Shown here piece after piece: positions 6,649-12,756 of a stretch of 14,891 nt of DNA (within the stretch, counting starts at the first letter, position 1; the number at the start of each line of letters is the position of its first letter). The notes below the pieces were generated by a model. It was not told the origin of the DNA, did no database searches, and worked only from the letters and a program-made list of their open reading frames with translations. The DNA is taken from positions 1-14,891 of the forward strand of contig CAKRPM010000005.1 of assembly GCA_934378025.1 (NCBI GenBank). The letters are read 5' to 3'. Source of the stretch: an uncultured Eubacteriales bacterium (GTDB lineage: Bacteria; Bacillota; Clostridia; Oscillospirales; QAKW01). Position numbers and translations under genes: made by a program.

Positions 6649-6692
6649 ATCATCAGCGGTTTCGGCATACGCCGCGGGAGAACTTCATTCCC
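6631..6692 (-). ncRNA. Fluoride riboswitch aptamer (crcB motif)
   Basis: Read on the minus strand from 6692, the leader matches the crcB consensus in order: GGGAATGAAGTTCTCCC (consensus GGNGAUGGNGUUCNCC), then AAACCGCT (AACCGC), then AGCTGATGACTTCT (GGCUGAUGACNCCU). The long-range helix is GAAGT with ACTTC, a compensated version of the usual GGAGU/ACUCC. A small CGGC/GCCG hairpin is inserted between the first stem and AAACCGC, at a position where the family tolerates an extra stem. GCT/AGC closes the 3' hairpin. The transcript start predicted from the promoter falls about 5 nt before the aptamer. The match is from memory of the consensus, not from a covariance search. Confidence 0.85.
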
Positions 6693-6703
6693 TTTTTGTA
6701 TAT

Positions 6704-6731
6704 ATTGTATCACCGAATTTCAAAAAGTCAA
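6704..6731 (-). promoter_or_regulatory. Promoter of the riboswitch-antiporter transcript
   Basis: On the minus strand TTGACT (6731-6726), a 16-nt spacer and TACAAT (6709-6704) form a good sigma-A promoter. The predicted start near 6697 is immediately before the aptamer. The -35 box begins 4 nt after the aldo/keto reductase stop codon, so the two units are packed with no terminator between them. Confidence 0.8.
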
Positions 6732-6735
6732 GTTT

Positions 6736-7569
6736 TTACCACTGCATGGCCATTTCCACAAGTTCCGGCTTTTCGGGAGTACCGATCATGGGGGCGGCCT
6801 TGTCCAACGCTTGCAAAACGCGCATTTCCTCCGCAGTCAGTTCAAAATCAAATATGTTGATGTTTTCTTTGATTCGGTCGGAATGAATTGATTTCGGAAT
6901 GACGGTAACGCCGTCTTGTATTGTGCGGCGCAGGAGAATTTGTGCCGGCGTTTTGCCGTACTTTGCCGCAAGTTCCCGAACGGCGGGCTCGGCAAACATA
7001 TCATTTGCTTTCCCTTGACCGAGCGGTGCATACGCCATGTGGGCCACGCGGTATTTTCTTTCCCATGTATGCGCCTTTTGACGTTGGCAATAAAGATGCG
7101 TTTCAATTTGATTGACGGCGGGCGTTACTTTATTATAAGCAATCAAATCCACAAGTCGATCCGGTTCAAAATTAGATACGCCGATGGCACGGATTTTCCC
7201 CTCGGTATGAAGCGTCTCCAGTGCTCGCCATGCAGCATAGTAATCGGCAAACGGCCAGTGCAGCAGCACAAGATCGAGAACGTCCGTTCCCAGTAACCGT
7301 AGGGAGGCTTCAACCGATTTACGGGGATCACCGTAGGATTTGAAATTTACCTTTGTGACCAAGAAAAGCTCACTGCGGTCAATGCCGCTTAGCTTGATTC
7401 CGCGTCCGACTTCATCCTCATTGCCGTAGGCTTCCGCCGTGTCAATAAGGCGGTAGCCGGCTTCGATTGCCGTTGCAACCGTTTGTGCACAGCGCTCTCC
7501 CGTATTCAAAAAAGTTCCGAATCCGAGCAGCGGCATGCGTATTCCTGCCGCAATTTCCTGACAGATCAT
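6736..7569 (-). CDS. Aldo/keto reductase
   Basis: This 277-residue cytosolic NAD(P)H-dependent (alpha/beta)8-barrel oxidoreductase reduces aldehydes or ketones to alcohols. The catalytic tetrad is complete: Asp43 and Tyr48 in LIDTAEAYGNE, Lys73 in LVTKVNF, His104 in LVLLHWP. The family signatures GFGTFLNTG (16-24), AIGVSNFEPDRL and, near the C terminus, VIPKSIHSDRIKENINIFDF (nicotinamide-cofactor phosphate site) are present. I start at 7569, where GGAGG lies 8 nt upstream; the frame stays open to 7641 but would cross the promoter. It is transcribed divergently from MerR. Its promoter has a 19-bp spacer containing a perfect palindrome, so it is probably the MerR target. Detoxification of reactive carbonyls is the likely role. 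No terminator separates it from the downstream antiporter leader. Confidence 0.95.
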   Translation of the reverse strand: MICQEIAAGIRMPLLGFGTFLNTGERCAQTVATAIEAGYRLIDTAEAYGNEDEVGRGIKLSGIDRSELFLVTKVNFKSYGDPRKSVEASLRLLGTDVLDLVLLHWPFADYYAAWRALETLHTEGKIRAIGVSNFEPDRLVDLIAYNKVTPAVNQIETHLYCQRQKAHTWERKYRVAHMAYAPLGQGKANDMFAEPAVRELAAKYGKTPAQILLRRTIQDGVTVIPKSIHSDRIKENINIFDFELTAEEMRVLQALDKAAPMIGTPEKPELVEMAMQW

Positions 7570-7588
7570 ACGATAACCTCCGATATTC

Positions 7589-7617
7589 TTGATTAAATTT
7601 ATTTTCTGTGCTATAAT
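7589..7617 (+). promoter_or_regulatory. Promoter of the MerR-GNAT-diguanylate cyclase operon
   Basis: TTGATT (7589-7594), a 17-nt spacer and TATAAT (7612-7617) form a good promoter. The predicted start near 7624 lies just before the palindrome at 7630-7644, so regulator bound there could also repress its own gene. It overlaps the start region of the divergent reductase promoter. Confidence 0.78.
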
Positions 7618-7618
7618 C

Positions 7619-7649
7619 AGTATAATAAATTCGTGTAACACGAAGTCAA
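7619..7649 (-). promoter_or_regulatory. MerR-type promoter of the aldo/keto reductase with operator palindrome
   Basis: On the minus strand TTGACT (7649-7644) and TATACT (7624-7619) are separated by 19 bp, longer than the normal 17 and characteristic of MerR-activated promoters, where the activator twists the DNA. The spacer is filled by a perfect palindrome: TTCGTG (7630-7635), TAA, CACGAA (7639-7644). The adjacent divergent gene encodes a MerR protein. Confidence 0.87.
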
Positions 7650-7676
7650 GAGAAAATTTTTTACGGAGTTACAGCT

Positions 7677-8099
7677 ATGGATTACACCATAAAACAGATG
7701 GCGCAGATGTTTAATGTGACGGAGCATACATTGCGGTACTATACCGATCTCGGTCTGCTGCCGTGTAAGCGAGACGGCGGCAACCGTCGGGTGTTTAATG
7801 AGGAATCGGTCAACTGGATGCAGGGAATCATGTGCCTGAAGGGCTGCGGCGCGTCCGTTGAGGATATTCGTGAATACTGCCGCTTATGTTTGCTGGAAGC
7901 GTCCGAGGAGAATCTTAGGGCGCGATATGCGATGATTCTCCGACAGCGTGAGGCGGCCTATACCCGTTTGGCGGAAGCGAAAGCAACGGCCGAATATATG
8001 GATGAAAAAGTGGCGCATTACCAATCCATTCTTGCAGGACTTGCACCGGATGACACCAATCCGAAAAATTGGACGGCGGAAAACCGCCCGAGACATTGA
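7677..8099 (+). CDS. MerR family regulator, probable thiol-based electrophile sensor (AdhR/NmlR-like)
   Basis: This 140-residue protein has a MerR winged HTH in residues 3-70 (YTIKQMAQMFNVTEHTLRYY, DLGLLPCKRDGGNRRVFNEE) and a C-terminal dimerisation coiled coil from about 76 to 118. It lacks the metal-binding C-terminal loop of the MerR/CueR type. It has five cysteines (30, 53, 57, 68, 71). Cys53, in WMQGIMCLKGCG, falls where AdhR/NmlR-type regulators have the single reactive cysteine modified by aldehydes. The start at 7677 has ACGGAG 8 nt upstream. It faces an aldo/keto reductase across a promoter with a 19-bp spacer and a perfect palindrome, and lies upstream of a GNAT and a diguanylate cyclase in the same direction. 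Carbonyl or disulfide sensing is inferred from Cys53 and context. Confidence 0.92.
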   Translation: MDYTIKQMAQMFNVTEHTLRYYTDLGLLPCKRDGGNRRVFNEESVNWMQGIMCLKGCGASVEDIREYCRLCLLEASEENLRARYAMILRQREAAYTRLAEAKATAEYMDEKVAHYQSILAGLAPDDTNPKNWTAENRPRH

Positions 8100-8126
8100 A
8101 GTTAAGAAATTGATAGGGATGATGAA

Positions 8127-8597
8127 ATGCGAATATACGAAGTGAAAAGCAGGGATGAAGCGCTTGTCAAAACACTGGTGAGTGTTTGGGAGCGTTCGGT
8201 GCGGGCAACGCACCTTTTTCTTTCGGACGGAGAGATTGGGAAAATCAAACGCTATGTTCCGCAGGCGTTACAGAAAGCGGAACATTTGATCGTTGTTGAA
8301 AACGAAGACGGTGAGGCAATTGCCTTTATGGGGATTGAAAAGGATCGTCTGGAAATGTTGTTTCTATTGCCCGCGGAGCGGGGAAGGGGCTTGGGCAGGA
8401 CGCTTTTGCAAAAAGCCGTTTTAAATTACGGTGTTCGGGAAGTTACGGTTAATGAACAAAATCCCGAAGCCGTTGGATTTTATAAACACATGGGATTTGA
8501 AATTTATCGGCGGGCGGCGCTTGACGAGGAGGGCAATCCGTACCCGCTTTTGTATATGAGAAAAGCATCGTCGGAGGGGTATTATGAAAAAGAATGA
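8127..8597 (+). CDS. GNAT family N-acetyltransferase (YjaB-like)
   Basis: This 156-residue GNAT resembles E. coli YjaB along its length: WERSVRATHLFLS at 21-33, AFMGIEKDRLEMLFLLPAER at 66-85, acetyl-CoA loop RGRGLG at 85-90, VNEQNPEAVGFYKHMGFE at 108-125 and DEEGNPYPLLYM at 133-144. YjaB-type enzymes are reported acetyl-CoA binding proteins without a settled substrate. It starts 27 nt after the MerR stop and overlaps the next gene by 14 nt, so it lies inside the MerR operon. Acetylation of a toxic amine is one possibility given the neighbouring detoxification gene. Confidence 0.92.
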   Translation: MRIYEVKSRDEALVKTLVSVWERSVRATHLFLSDGEIGKIKRYVPQALQKAEHLIVVENEDGEAIAFMGIEKDRLEMLFLLPAERGRGLGRTLLQKAVLNYGVREVTVNEQNPEAVGFYKHMGFEIYRRAALDEEGNPYPLLYMRKASSEGYYEKE

Positions 8598-9777
8598 AGA
8601 CAAACTCGGCATCATTCGGGATTTATCATGTTGGTGCTCGGGGGTTGCTTTAAACAGATTTAAAAGCTTTTGCAAAAATGTTATCGGAACAGAGGTGGGA
8701 GAAGTTCCCTCCGAACAGAGCATTTTTTTGAAACAAAGTTTTGCGATCGTATTTTTCGCAACGGTGTTGTTTTTACTGACCAATGGGTTCTATTTGGTTA
8801 AAAATATTATATTTAATACGATGATCGTCATTGATATGGTGCCGCTTTATATGATGGTGGTCTCCTCCCTTGCTATGCTGATTTTTATTCTATGGAATAA
8901 GAATTATGAAACGCAGCTGCCGAGATTTGCTTTGCTTGCCTACTACACCATGGTGATTGCAAGCGTTACGGTTTTTATGGTTTCCTGCAACTATCACAAT
9001 ATCGGTCTTTCCATTTCCATGTGCTACCTTTTTGTCATTATGATTGCGCCGACATATAAAGCGCTTGACACCGTAGTGATTTGCATTTTAATCAGTATCA
9101 GTTGGTGGCTGCCCGCCCAGCTTCCGTATGCGGACAATTATAATTTATTCAAGCACTTTTTGCTGCGGTTTTCAATTGTGGCCGGATTTCTTGCGATCCG
9201 CATGATTTTCCTTCGTCAAGCCGCCAATGAACGGTATATAAAAGAAATGAACAATTCGTTTATGGGATTGGCATACAACGATATGATGACGGGAACCTTG
9301 AATAAAAAGGCGATGGAAACCTACGGCGTATTTGTTGCCGAAAAGATGAAGCCCGAAAAAGTCAGCGTGATCATTTATGACATTGATAATTTTAAATCCT
9401 TTAACGATCATTATTCCCATATAAAAGGCGATGAGACGCTGCGGTGCGTTGCGGAAAGTGTGGTAAACATTCTTGAAAAATCGGACGACTATCTTTTCCG
9501 TTTCGGCGGGGAGGAATTTGTGATGATTTTGCCGAACATCGGTGAAGACGAGGCCCGCCGTATAGCAAGCAACCTTTTGAATGCGGTACGCGCCGCTGCC
9601 ATTCCGCGGGATGATTTGCCGGGCAAAAGCATCGTTACCGCCTCCTTCGGAGTGGCTTGCGGAACCGGAGAAGAGCTGATGGATCTTTCGCTTGTGGGCA
9701 AGGCGGACAAACAGCTTTACATGGCCAAAAACGGCGGAAAAGATTGCGTCGCGGCCGGCGGCGCACTGTATAAATAG
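8584..9777 (+). CDS. Membrane-anchored diguanylate cyclase (GGDEF)
   Basis: This 397-residue protein has about six membrane segments between residues 52 and 211 and a C-terminal GGDEF domain from about 230. Domain markers are NDMMTGTLNKKAM (232-244; the usual DxLTGLxNRR), DIDNFKSFNDHYSH (266-279; metal and substrate Asp), RFGGEEF with the active GGEEF at 308-312, and ASFGVACG. It should convert two GTP to c-di-GMP at the inner membrane face. The product-inhibition site, normally RxxD five residues before GGEEF, reads KSDD (299-302), so Arg is replaced by Lys and feedback inhibition may be weak. The membrane part does not match a MASE or 7TMR domain I can name. GGAGG lies 6-7 nt before the ATG, inside the GNAT gene. 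A bidirectional terminator lies downstream. Confidence 0.94.
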   Translation: MKKNEDKLGIIRDLSCWCSGVALNRFKSFCKNVIGTEVGEVPSEQSIFLKQSFAIVFFATVLFLLTNGFYLVKNIIFNTMIVIDMVPLYMMVVSSLAMLIFILWNKNYETQLPRFALLAYYTMVIASVTVFMVSCNYHNIGLSISMCYLFVIMIAPTYKALDTVVICILISISWWLPAQLPYADNYNLFKHFLLRFSIVAGFLAIRMIFLRQAANERYIKEMNNSFMGLAYNDMMTGTLNKKAMETYGVFVAEKMKPEKVSVIIYDIDNFKSFNDHYSHIKGDETLRCVAESVVNILEKSDDYLFRFGGEEFVMILPNIGEDEARRIASNLLNAVRAAAIPRDDLPGKSIVTASFGVACGTGEELMDLSLVGKADKQLYMAKNGGKDCVAAGGALYK

Positions 9778-9805
9778 CGCAATCAACGAAAAGGAGCGCT
9801 TTTTG

Positions 9806-9917
9806 ATGAACTACATAAAAATCACCAAAGAAAATGTTGATAAAGAGCATATTTGTTGCGCCATGTCCGGGCAAGCAAAGCGTTACGAAAAAAGAATGAA
9901 TGAAAGAGCGTTTTGGC
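9806..9917 (+). pseudogene. Remnant of a GNAT/YoaP-type acetyltransferase gene
   Basis: AAGGAG and an ATG at 9806 start a frame reading MNYIKITKENVDKEHICCAM, which matches the N terminus of a GNAT-related family (ITKEN-EKEHICCAIS...) known from Firmicutes. At about 9871 the homology moves to the +1 frame, which continues KQSVTKKE, then TGA (9897-9899) where the family has Trp, then MKERFG (compare KKEWLKERF). Homology ends soon after, and the sequence runs into the terminator. So there is one single-base frameshift, one nonsense change and loss of the C-terminal three quarters. The unshifted frame stays open to 10009 (67 codons), but its last part is the terminator stem and is not protein-like. 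It follows the cyclase by 28 nt and was probably once a last gene of that operon. Confidence 0.7.
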
Positions 9918-9965
9918 GCTGGCGGCCAAGTTGCAATAAAGAGAACCGCCAAGCGGAAAGCAACC

Positions 9966-10003
9966 AAAAAAGGGGAGCACTTTGCAAAGTGCTCCCCTTT
10001 TTT
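9966..10003. terminator. Bidirectional Rho-independent terminator
   Basis: GGGGAGCACTTTG (9972-9984) is followed directly by its exact complement CAAAGTGCTCCCC (9985-9997). The palindrome is flanked by six A (9966-9971) and six T (9998-10003). The symmetry gives a U-tract on both strands, so it can end both the MerR-GNAT-cyclase transcript (plus) and the MATE transcript (minus, stop at 10032). Confidence 0.95.
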
Positions 10004-10031
10004 GTATAACGAAAACCACCGGTAGTTATGA

Positions 10032-11375
10032 TTAAACGGCGGCATTTGATCGACTGATTTTCCAATATCCGAGGTTGACCAGCACAACGGTCAACACCCA
10101 TGAGAGCGGAAACGCATGATAGAGCATGGAAAGCGTGGGGGTGGTCGGATAGACGGTGCAGATCCAAATAATGCGAAACGCACAGGTGCCGATCATGGTA
10201 CTGATTGCCGGATACAGAGCATGGCCGCTGCCGCGCAAAACGCCGGCCGGAATTTCATACAAATTGCAGATCGGTTCAAAGAGCAGAATACACAGAATCC
10301 GCACCGAAGCGCTTTCGATTACGGCAAGATCCGTTGTAAAAAGACCGGCAAAAAAATTGCGAAACAGAACGAGGGTAAAAATAGGGATACAGCTGCAAAC
10401 AATTGATAAAATCAGGCAAAGGCGGAGAATTTTTTTACACCGTGCATATTGCCCCGCGGAATGGTTTTGACCGGTAAAGGTAGTCGCCGTTTGTCCAAAG
10501 GCGGTTATGATATAGTAGGTAAAATATTCAAAGTTCATAGCAATGGTACTGCCGGCAATCGCTGTTTTTCCGAAGCGGTTGACCGACGCCTGCACGAAAA
10601 TGTTGGCAAAGCAGAACACGGCGCCCTGTACGGCGGAGGGGATCCCCGTTTTCAGCATTTCCGCCGCAAAATTTAGGGAAAAGGTCGGTTTGCGCAGGGT
10701 CAGGTGAAACTGCTTGTCCTGCGCCAGCCGATAAGTTACCATCAGCGCCGAAAGCAGCGTGGAAATATCGGTGGCGACCGCAACGCCGACAACCCCCATG
10801 TGCAGCACAATGACAAAAAACAGATTAAGTCCGACATTGGCCACCCCGGAAAGCAGCAACGCCAAAAACGGATAACGGCTGTCCCCGCGGGCACGCAGAA
10901 CGGCGGAGCCGAAATCATACACCAGCAAAAAAGGATATCCGAGCATATAAATTCTCAAATACAGCGCCGCATCCCGAAAGATTCCCGTCGGGGTTTGAAT
11001 CAGCCGTAATAAATGCCCGGCGATGCCTTGGCCCAAAAGCAACCCTAAAACGCCGATAACGGCCGACAAAAGCATGGCCGTCTGCACCGCGGCGGGAAGG
11101 TCGCTTTTTTTGTTTTGCCCGATCAGACGGGCAATCAGAATATTGGCGCCGATGGACAGACCGGAAGAAACCGTGACGATCAGCGCAATGATTTCGGTAT
11201 TGGTTCCCACGGCCGCAAGTGCGTCGGCATTTCCGAAACAGCCGACAACGGCGGTGTCCGCCGCATTAAACAGTTGTTGGACAATACTGCTCAGCACGAT
11301 CGGCAGCGTGAACAGCAGCAGCTTTCCGATCAGCCGCCCGTGCAGCATGTCCATATCCCCGGTTGGTAATTTCAT
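10032..11375 (-). CDS. MATE family multidrug efflux transporter
   Basis: This 447-residue integral membrane protein has about 12 membrane segments and a MatE duplication. The N-terminal part reads LLLFTLPIVLSSIVQQLFNAADTAVVGCFGNADALAAVGT, the typical first-helices pattern of DinF/NorM-branch MATE exporters. It would export drugs or toxic metabolites using a Na+ or H+ gradient. I start at 11375 (MKLPTGDMDML) because GGGAGGA lies 6-7 nt upstream; the open frame extends 17 codons further without a comparable site. It is divergent from a LysR gene, with about 105 bp between them. That arrangement suggests LysR controls the pump. It ends at the bidirectional terminator 9966-10003. Confidence 0.94.
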   Translation of the reverse strand: MKLPTGDMDMLHGRLIGKLLLFTLPIVLSSIVQQLFNAADTAVVGCFGNADALAAVGTNTEIIALIVTVSSGLSIGANILIARLIGQNKKSDLPAAVQTAMLLSAVIGVLGLLLGQGIAGHLLRLIQTPTGIFRDAALYLRIYMLGYPFLLVYDFGSAVLRARGDSRYPFLALLLSGVANVGLNLFFVIVLHMGVVGVAVATDISTLLSALMVTYRLAQDKQFHLTLRKPTFSLNFAAEMLKTGIPSAVQGAVFCFANIFVQASVNRFGKTAIAGSTIAMNFEYFTYYIITAFGQTATTFTGQNHSAGQYARCKKILRLCLILSIVCSCIPIFTLVLFRNFFAGLFTTDLAVIESASVRILCILLFEPICNLYEIPAGVLRGSGHALYPAISTMIGTCAFRIIWICTVYPTTPTLSMLYHAFPLSWVLTVVLVNLGYWKISRSNAAV

Positions 11376-11398
11376 AATCGATTCCTCCCTATTGACTC

Positions 11399-11427
11399 TT
11401 GAAATAGTATAAAGGATGTTGTACAAT
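11399..11427 (+). promoter_or_regulatory. Promoter of the LysR gene
   Basis: TTGAAA (11399-11404), a 17-nt spacer and TACAAT (11422-11427) form a good plus-strand promoter about 50 nt before the LysR ATG. The minus-strand promoter of the MATE gene must lie in the same space: a TATACT is visible on that strand at 11413-11408, inside this spacer, but with no convincing -35. The two promoters would therefore overlap and compete. Confidence 0.7.
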
Positions 11428-11446
11428 ATAAAAAGCGAATATTATA

Positions 11447-11459
11447 GATACGATGTATC
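11447..11459. promoter_or_regulatory. Palindrome, candidate LysR binding box
   Basis: GATAC, GAT, GTATC is a short dyad of the ATAC-N-GTAT type seen in LysR-family boxes. It lies between the LysR promoter and its ATG and upstream of the MATE promoter region. Binding by the adjacent LysR protein is inference. Confidence 0.45.
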
Positions 11460-11480
11460 GAAGAATGGAATGGTTGTAGC

Positions 11481-12359
11481 ATGGAAAACGCATTATCAAA
11501 ATATCTTGCCTTGGTCAAGACCGTGGAAACAGGCAGTTTTACCAGAGCGGCGCAAGAGCTTAATTACGCCCAATCTTCCGTCAGCAAAATGGTGGCTGAT
11601 CTGGAAAAAGAGTGGCAAGTGACCTTGCTGGAGCGGAGTAAAAACGGCGTTTGTTTGACGCGGACGGGCGAACAGGTGATGCCCCTTGTGAGGGCAGTGC
11701 TCAACGAGTATCACCGTCTGGAGGGTCAGATCTGCCGAATCCACGGGATCGAAACCGGCAGGGTTCGCATCGGAACGTTTTCCAGCGTTGCAATCCATTG
11801 GTTGCCGAATATCTTTGCAAGACTGCAAAAGGACTACCCCGGCATTGAATATGAAATGCTTTTGGGGGATTACGACGAGGTGGAAAATTTGATTGAAACA
11901 GGACGGGTGGACTGCGGCTTTCTGCGGCTTCCGACGTTGTCAAAGTTTGATACGTTGCTGCTGAAAGAAGACGAATACAAGCTCGTATTGCCGATGGGGC
12001 ATCCGCTTGCAAGGGAGGCGCGCGTGGCCATCGAGCAAGTGAGTCATCAACCGTTTTTGTTATTGGAGCACGGCGGCAAAACCGAAGTTTCCGATTTGTT
12101 GGAACGTCGGCATGTACAGCCCGACATTCGTTTTACGACATGGGAGGATTTTGCCATCATGGCCATGGTGGAAAAAGGGCTGGGCATCAGCATTTTGCCG
12201 GACATGATTTTACAGCGTATCCCCTATAAGATCGAAATACGGCCGCTGAAAGTGCCGTATTACCGTCAAATCGGTCTTGCGGTAAAAGACGCGGAGCGTT
12301 GCGCGCCCGCCGTAAAAAAGTTTATCGAATATTTGCCGTTTCGGGAAATGGAAGCGTAA
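11481..12359 (+). CDS. LysR family transcriptional regulator
   Basis: This 292-residue protein has the LysR winged HTH at residues 1-62 (YLALVKTVETGSFTRAAQEL, NYAQSSVSKMVADLEKEW, LLERSKNGVCLTRTGEQ). A type-2 periplasmic-binding-like effector domain follows from about 88 to the end, starting GRVRIGTFSSVAIHWLPNIF. The start at 11481 is the natural N terminus, although the upstream GGAATGG is only a fair Shine-Dalgarno. It is transcribed away from the MATE gene and is the obvious candidate regulator of it; the effector is unknown. An AT-rich 9-bp hairpin overlaps its stop codon. Confidence 0.93.
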   Translation: MENALSKYLALVKTVETGSFTRAAQELNYAQSSVSKMVADLEKEWQVTLLERSKNGVCLTRTGEQVMPLVRAVLNEYHRLEGQICRIHGIETGRVRIGTFSSVAIHWLPNIFARLQKDYPGIEYEMLLGDYDEVENLIETGRVDCGFLRLPTLSKFDTLLLKEDEYKLVLPMGHPLAREARVAIEQVSHQPFLLLEHGGKTEVSDLLERRHVQPDIRFTTWEDFAIMAMVEKGLGISILPDMILQRIPYKIEIRPLKVPYYRQIGLAVKDAERCAPAVKKFIEYLPFREMEA

Positions 12360-12379
12360 CAATAAAAAGCTTTATTGTT
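12358..12379. repeat. AT-rich hairpin at the LysR stop codon
   Basis: AACAATAAA (12358-12366) pairs exactly with TTTATTGTT (12371-12379) around a 4-nt loop. No U-tract follows, so it is a poor terminator. It may slow polymerase or protect the mRNA 3' end; read-through into the TfoX-domain gene is possible. Confidence 0.5.
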
Positions 12380-12420
12380 GCGGGATTATGAAAACTAAAA
12401 TGTAAAAGGAGAAGAGAGTT

Positions 12421-12756
12421 ATGGCGTCCGATAAAGCGTATTTACAGTTTATTTTGGAGCAGCTGTCGGGACTGGAGGAAATTTCTTATCGTGCGATGAT
12501 GGGCGAATATATTCTTTATTATCGTGGAAAAATTGTTGGCGGGATTTATGATAACCGACTGCTTGTAAAACCGACAAAGTCAGCCGTCTCCTATATGCCG
12601 ACGGCGCCCCTGGAATTGCCCTACGAGGGCGCAAAGGAAATGCTGTGCGTCGAAGAGGTGGAAAACAAAGCGTTTTTGGAGGGGCTGTTTCGCGCAATGT
12701 ATGACGAACTGCCGCTGCCGAAACCGAAAAAGAAAAAAGCGGGCAGGATTTCTTGA
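12421..12756 (+). CDS. TfoX/Sxy N-terminal domain protein
   Basis: This 111-residue protein corresponds to the TfoX N-terminal domain alone: LSGLEEISYRAMMGEYILYYRGKIVGGIYDNRLLVK (residues 15-50), then the PTKSAVSY and YEGAKEMLCVEEVENKAFLEGLFRAMYDELP stretches. The tail is basic (KPKKKKAGR). In Gammaproteobacteria full-length TfoX/Sxy is a competence regulator with a second helix-hairpin-helix domain, which is absent here, so a competence role should not be assumed. AAGGAG lies 9 nt before the ATG. It lies 61 nt after LysR and 175 nt before the AraC gene, and may be transcribed alone or by read-through. Confidence 0.87.
   Translation: MASDKAYLQFILEQLSGLEEISYRAMMGEYILYYRGKIVGGIYDNRLLVKPTKSAVSYMPTAPLELPYEGAKEMLCVEEVENKAFLEGLFRAMYDELPLPKPKKKKAGRIS

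Noticed and set aside
6631..6665. Hammerhead ribozyme suggested by two GCTGATGA copies
   Set aside because: The GAAA core and the required three-helix arrangement are missing; the sequence fits the fluoride aptamer fully.
7570..7641. N-terminal extension of the aldo/keto reductase
   Set aside because: The extra residues are hydrophobic and unlike the family, and the region contains the -10 box and palindrome; GGAGG supports 7569.
9918..10009. C-terminal part of a 67-codon plus-strand small protein
   Set aside because: The reading frame continues into the bidirectional terminator, and only the first 20 residues or so match a known family; treated as a pseudogene.
12421..12756. Competence regulator TfoX/Sxy
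   Set aside because: Only the N-terminal domain is present and no competence genes are nearby; the functional name would overstate the evidence.
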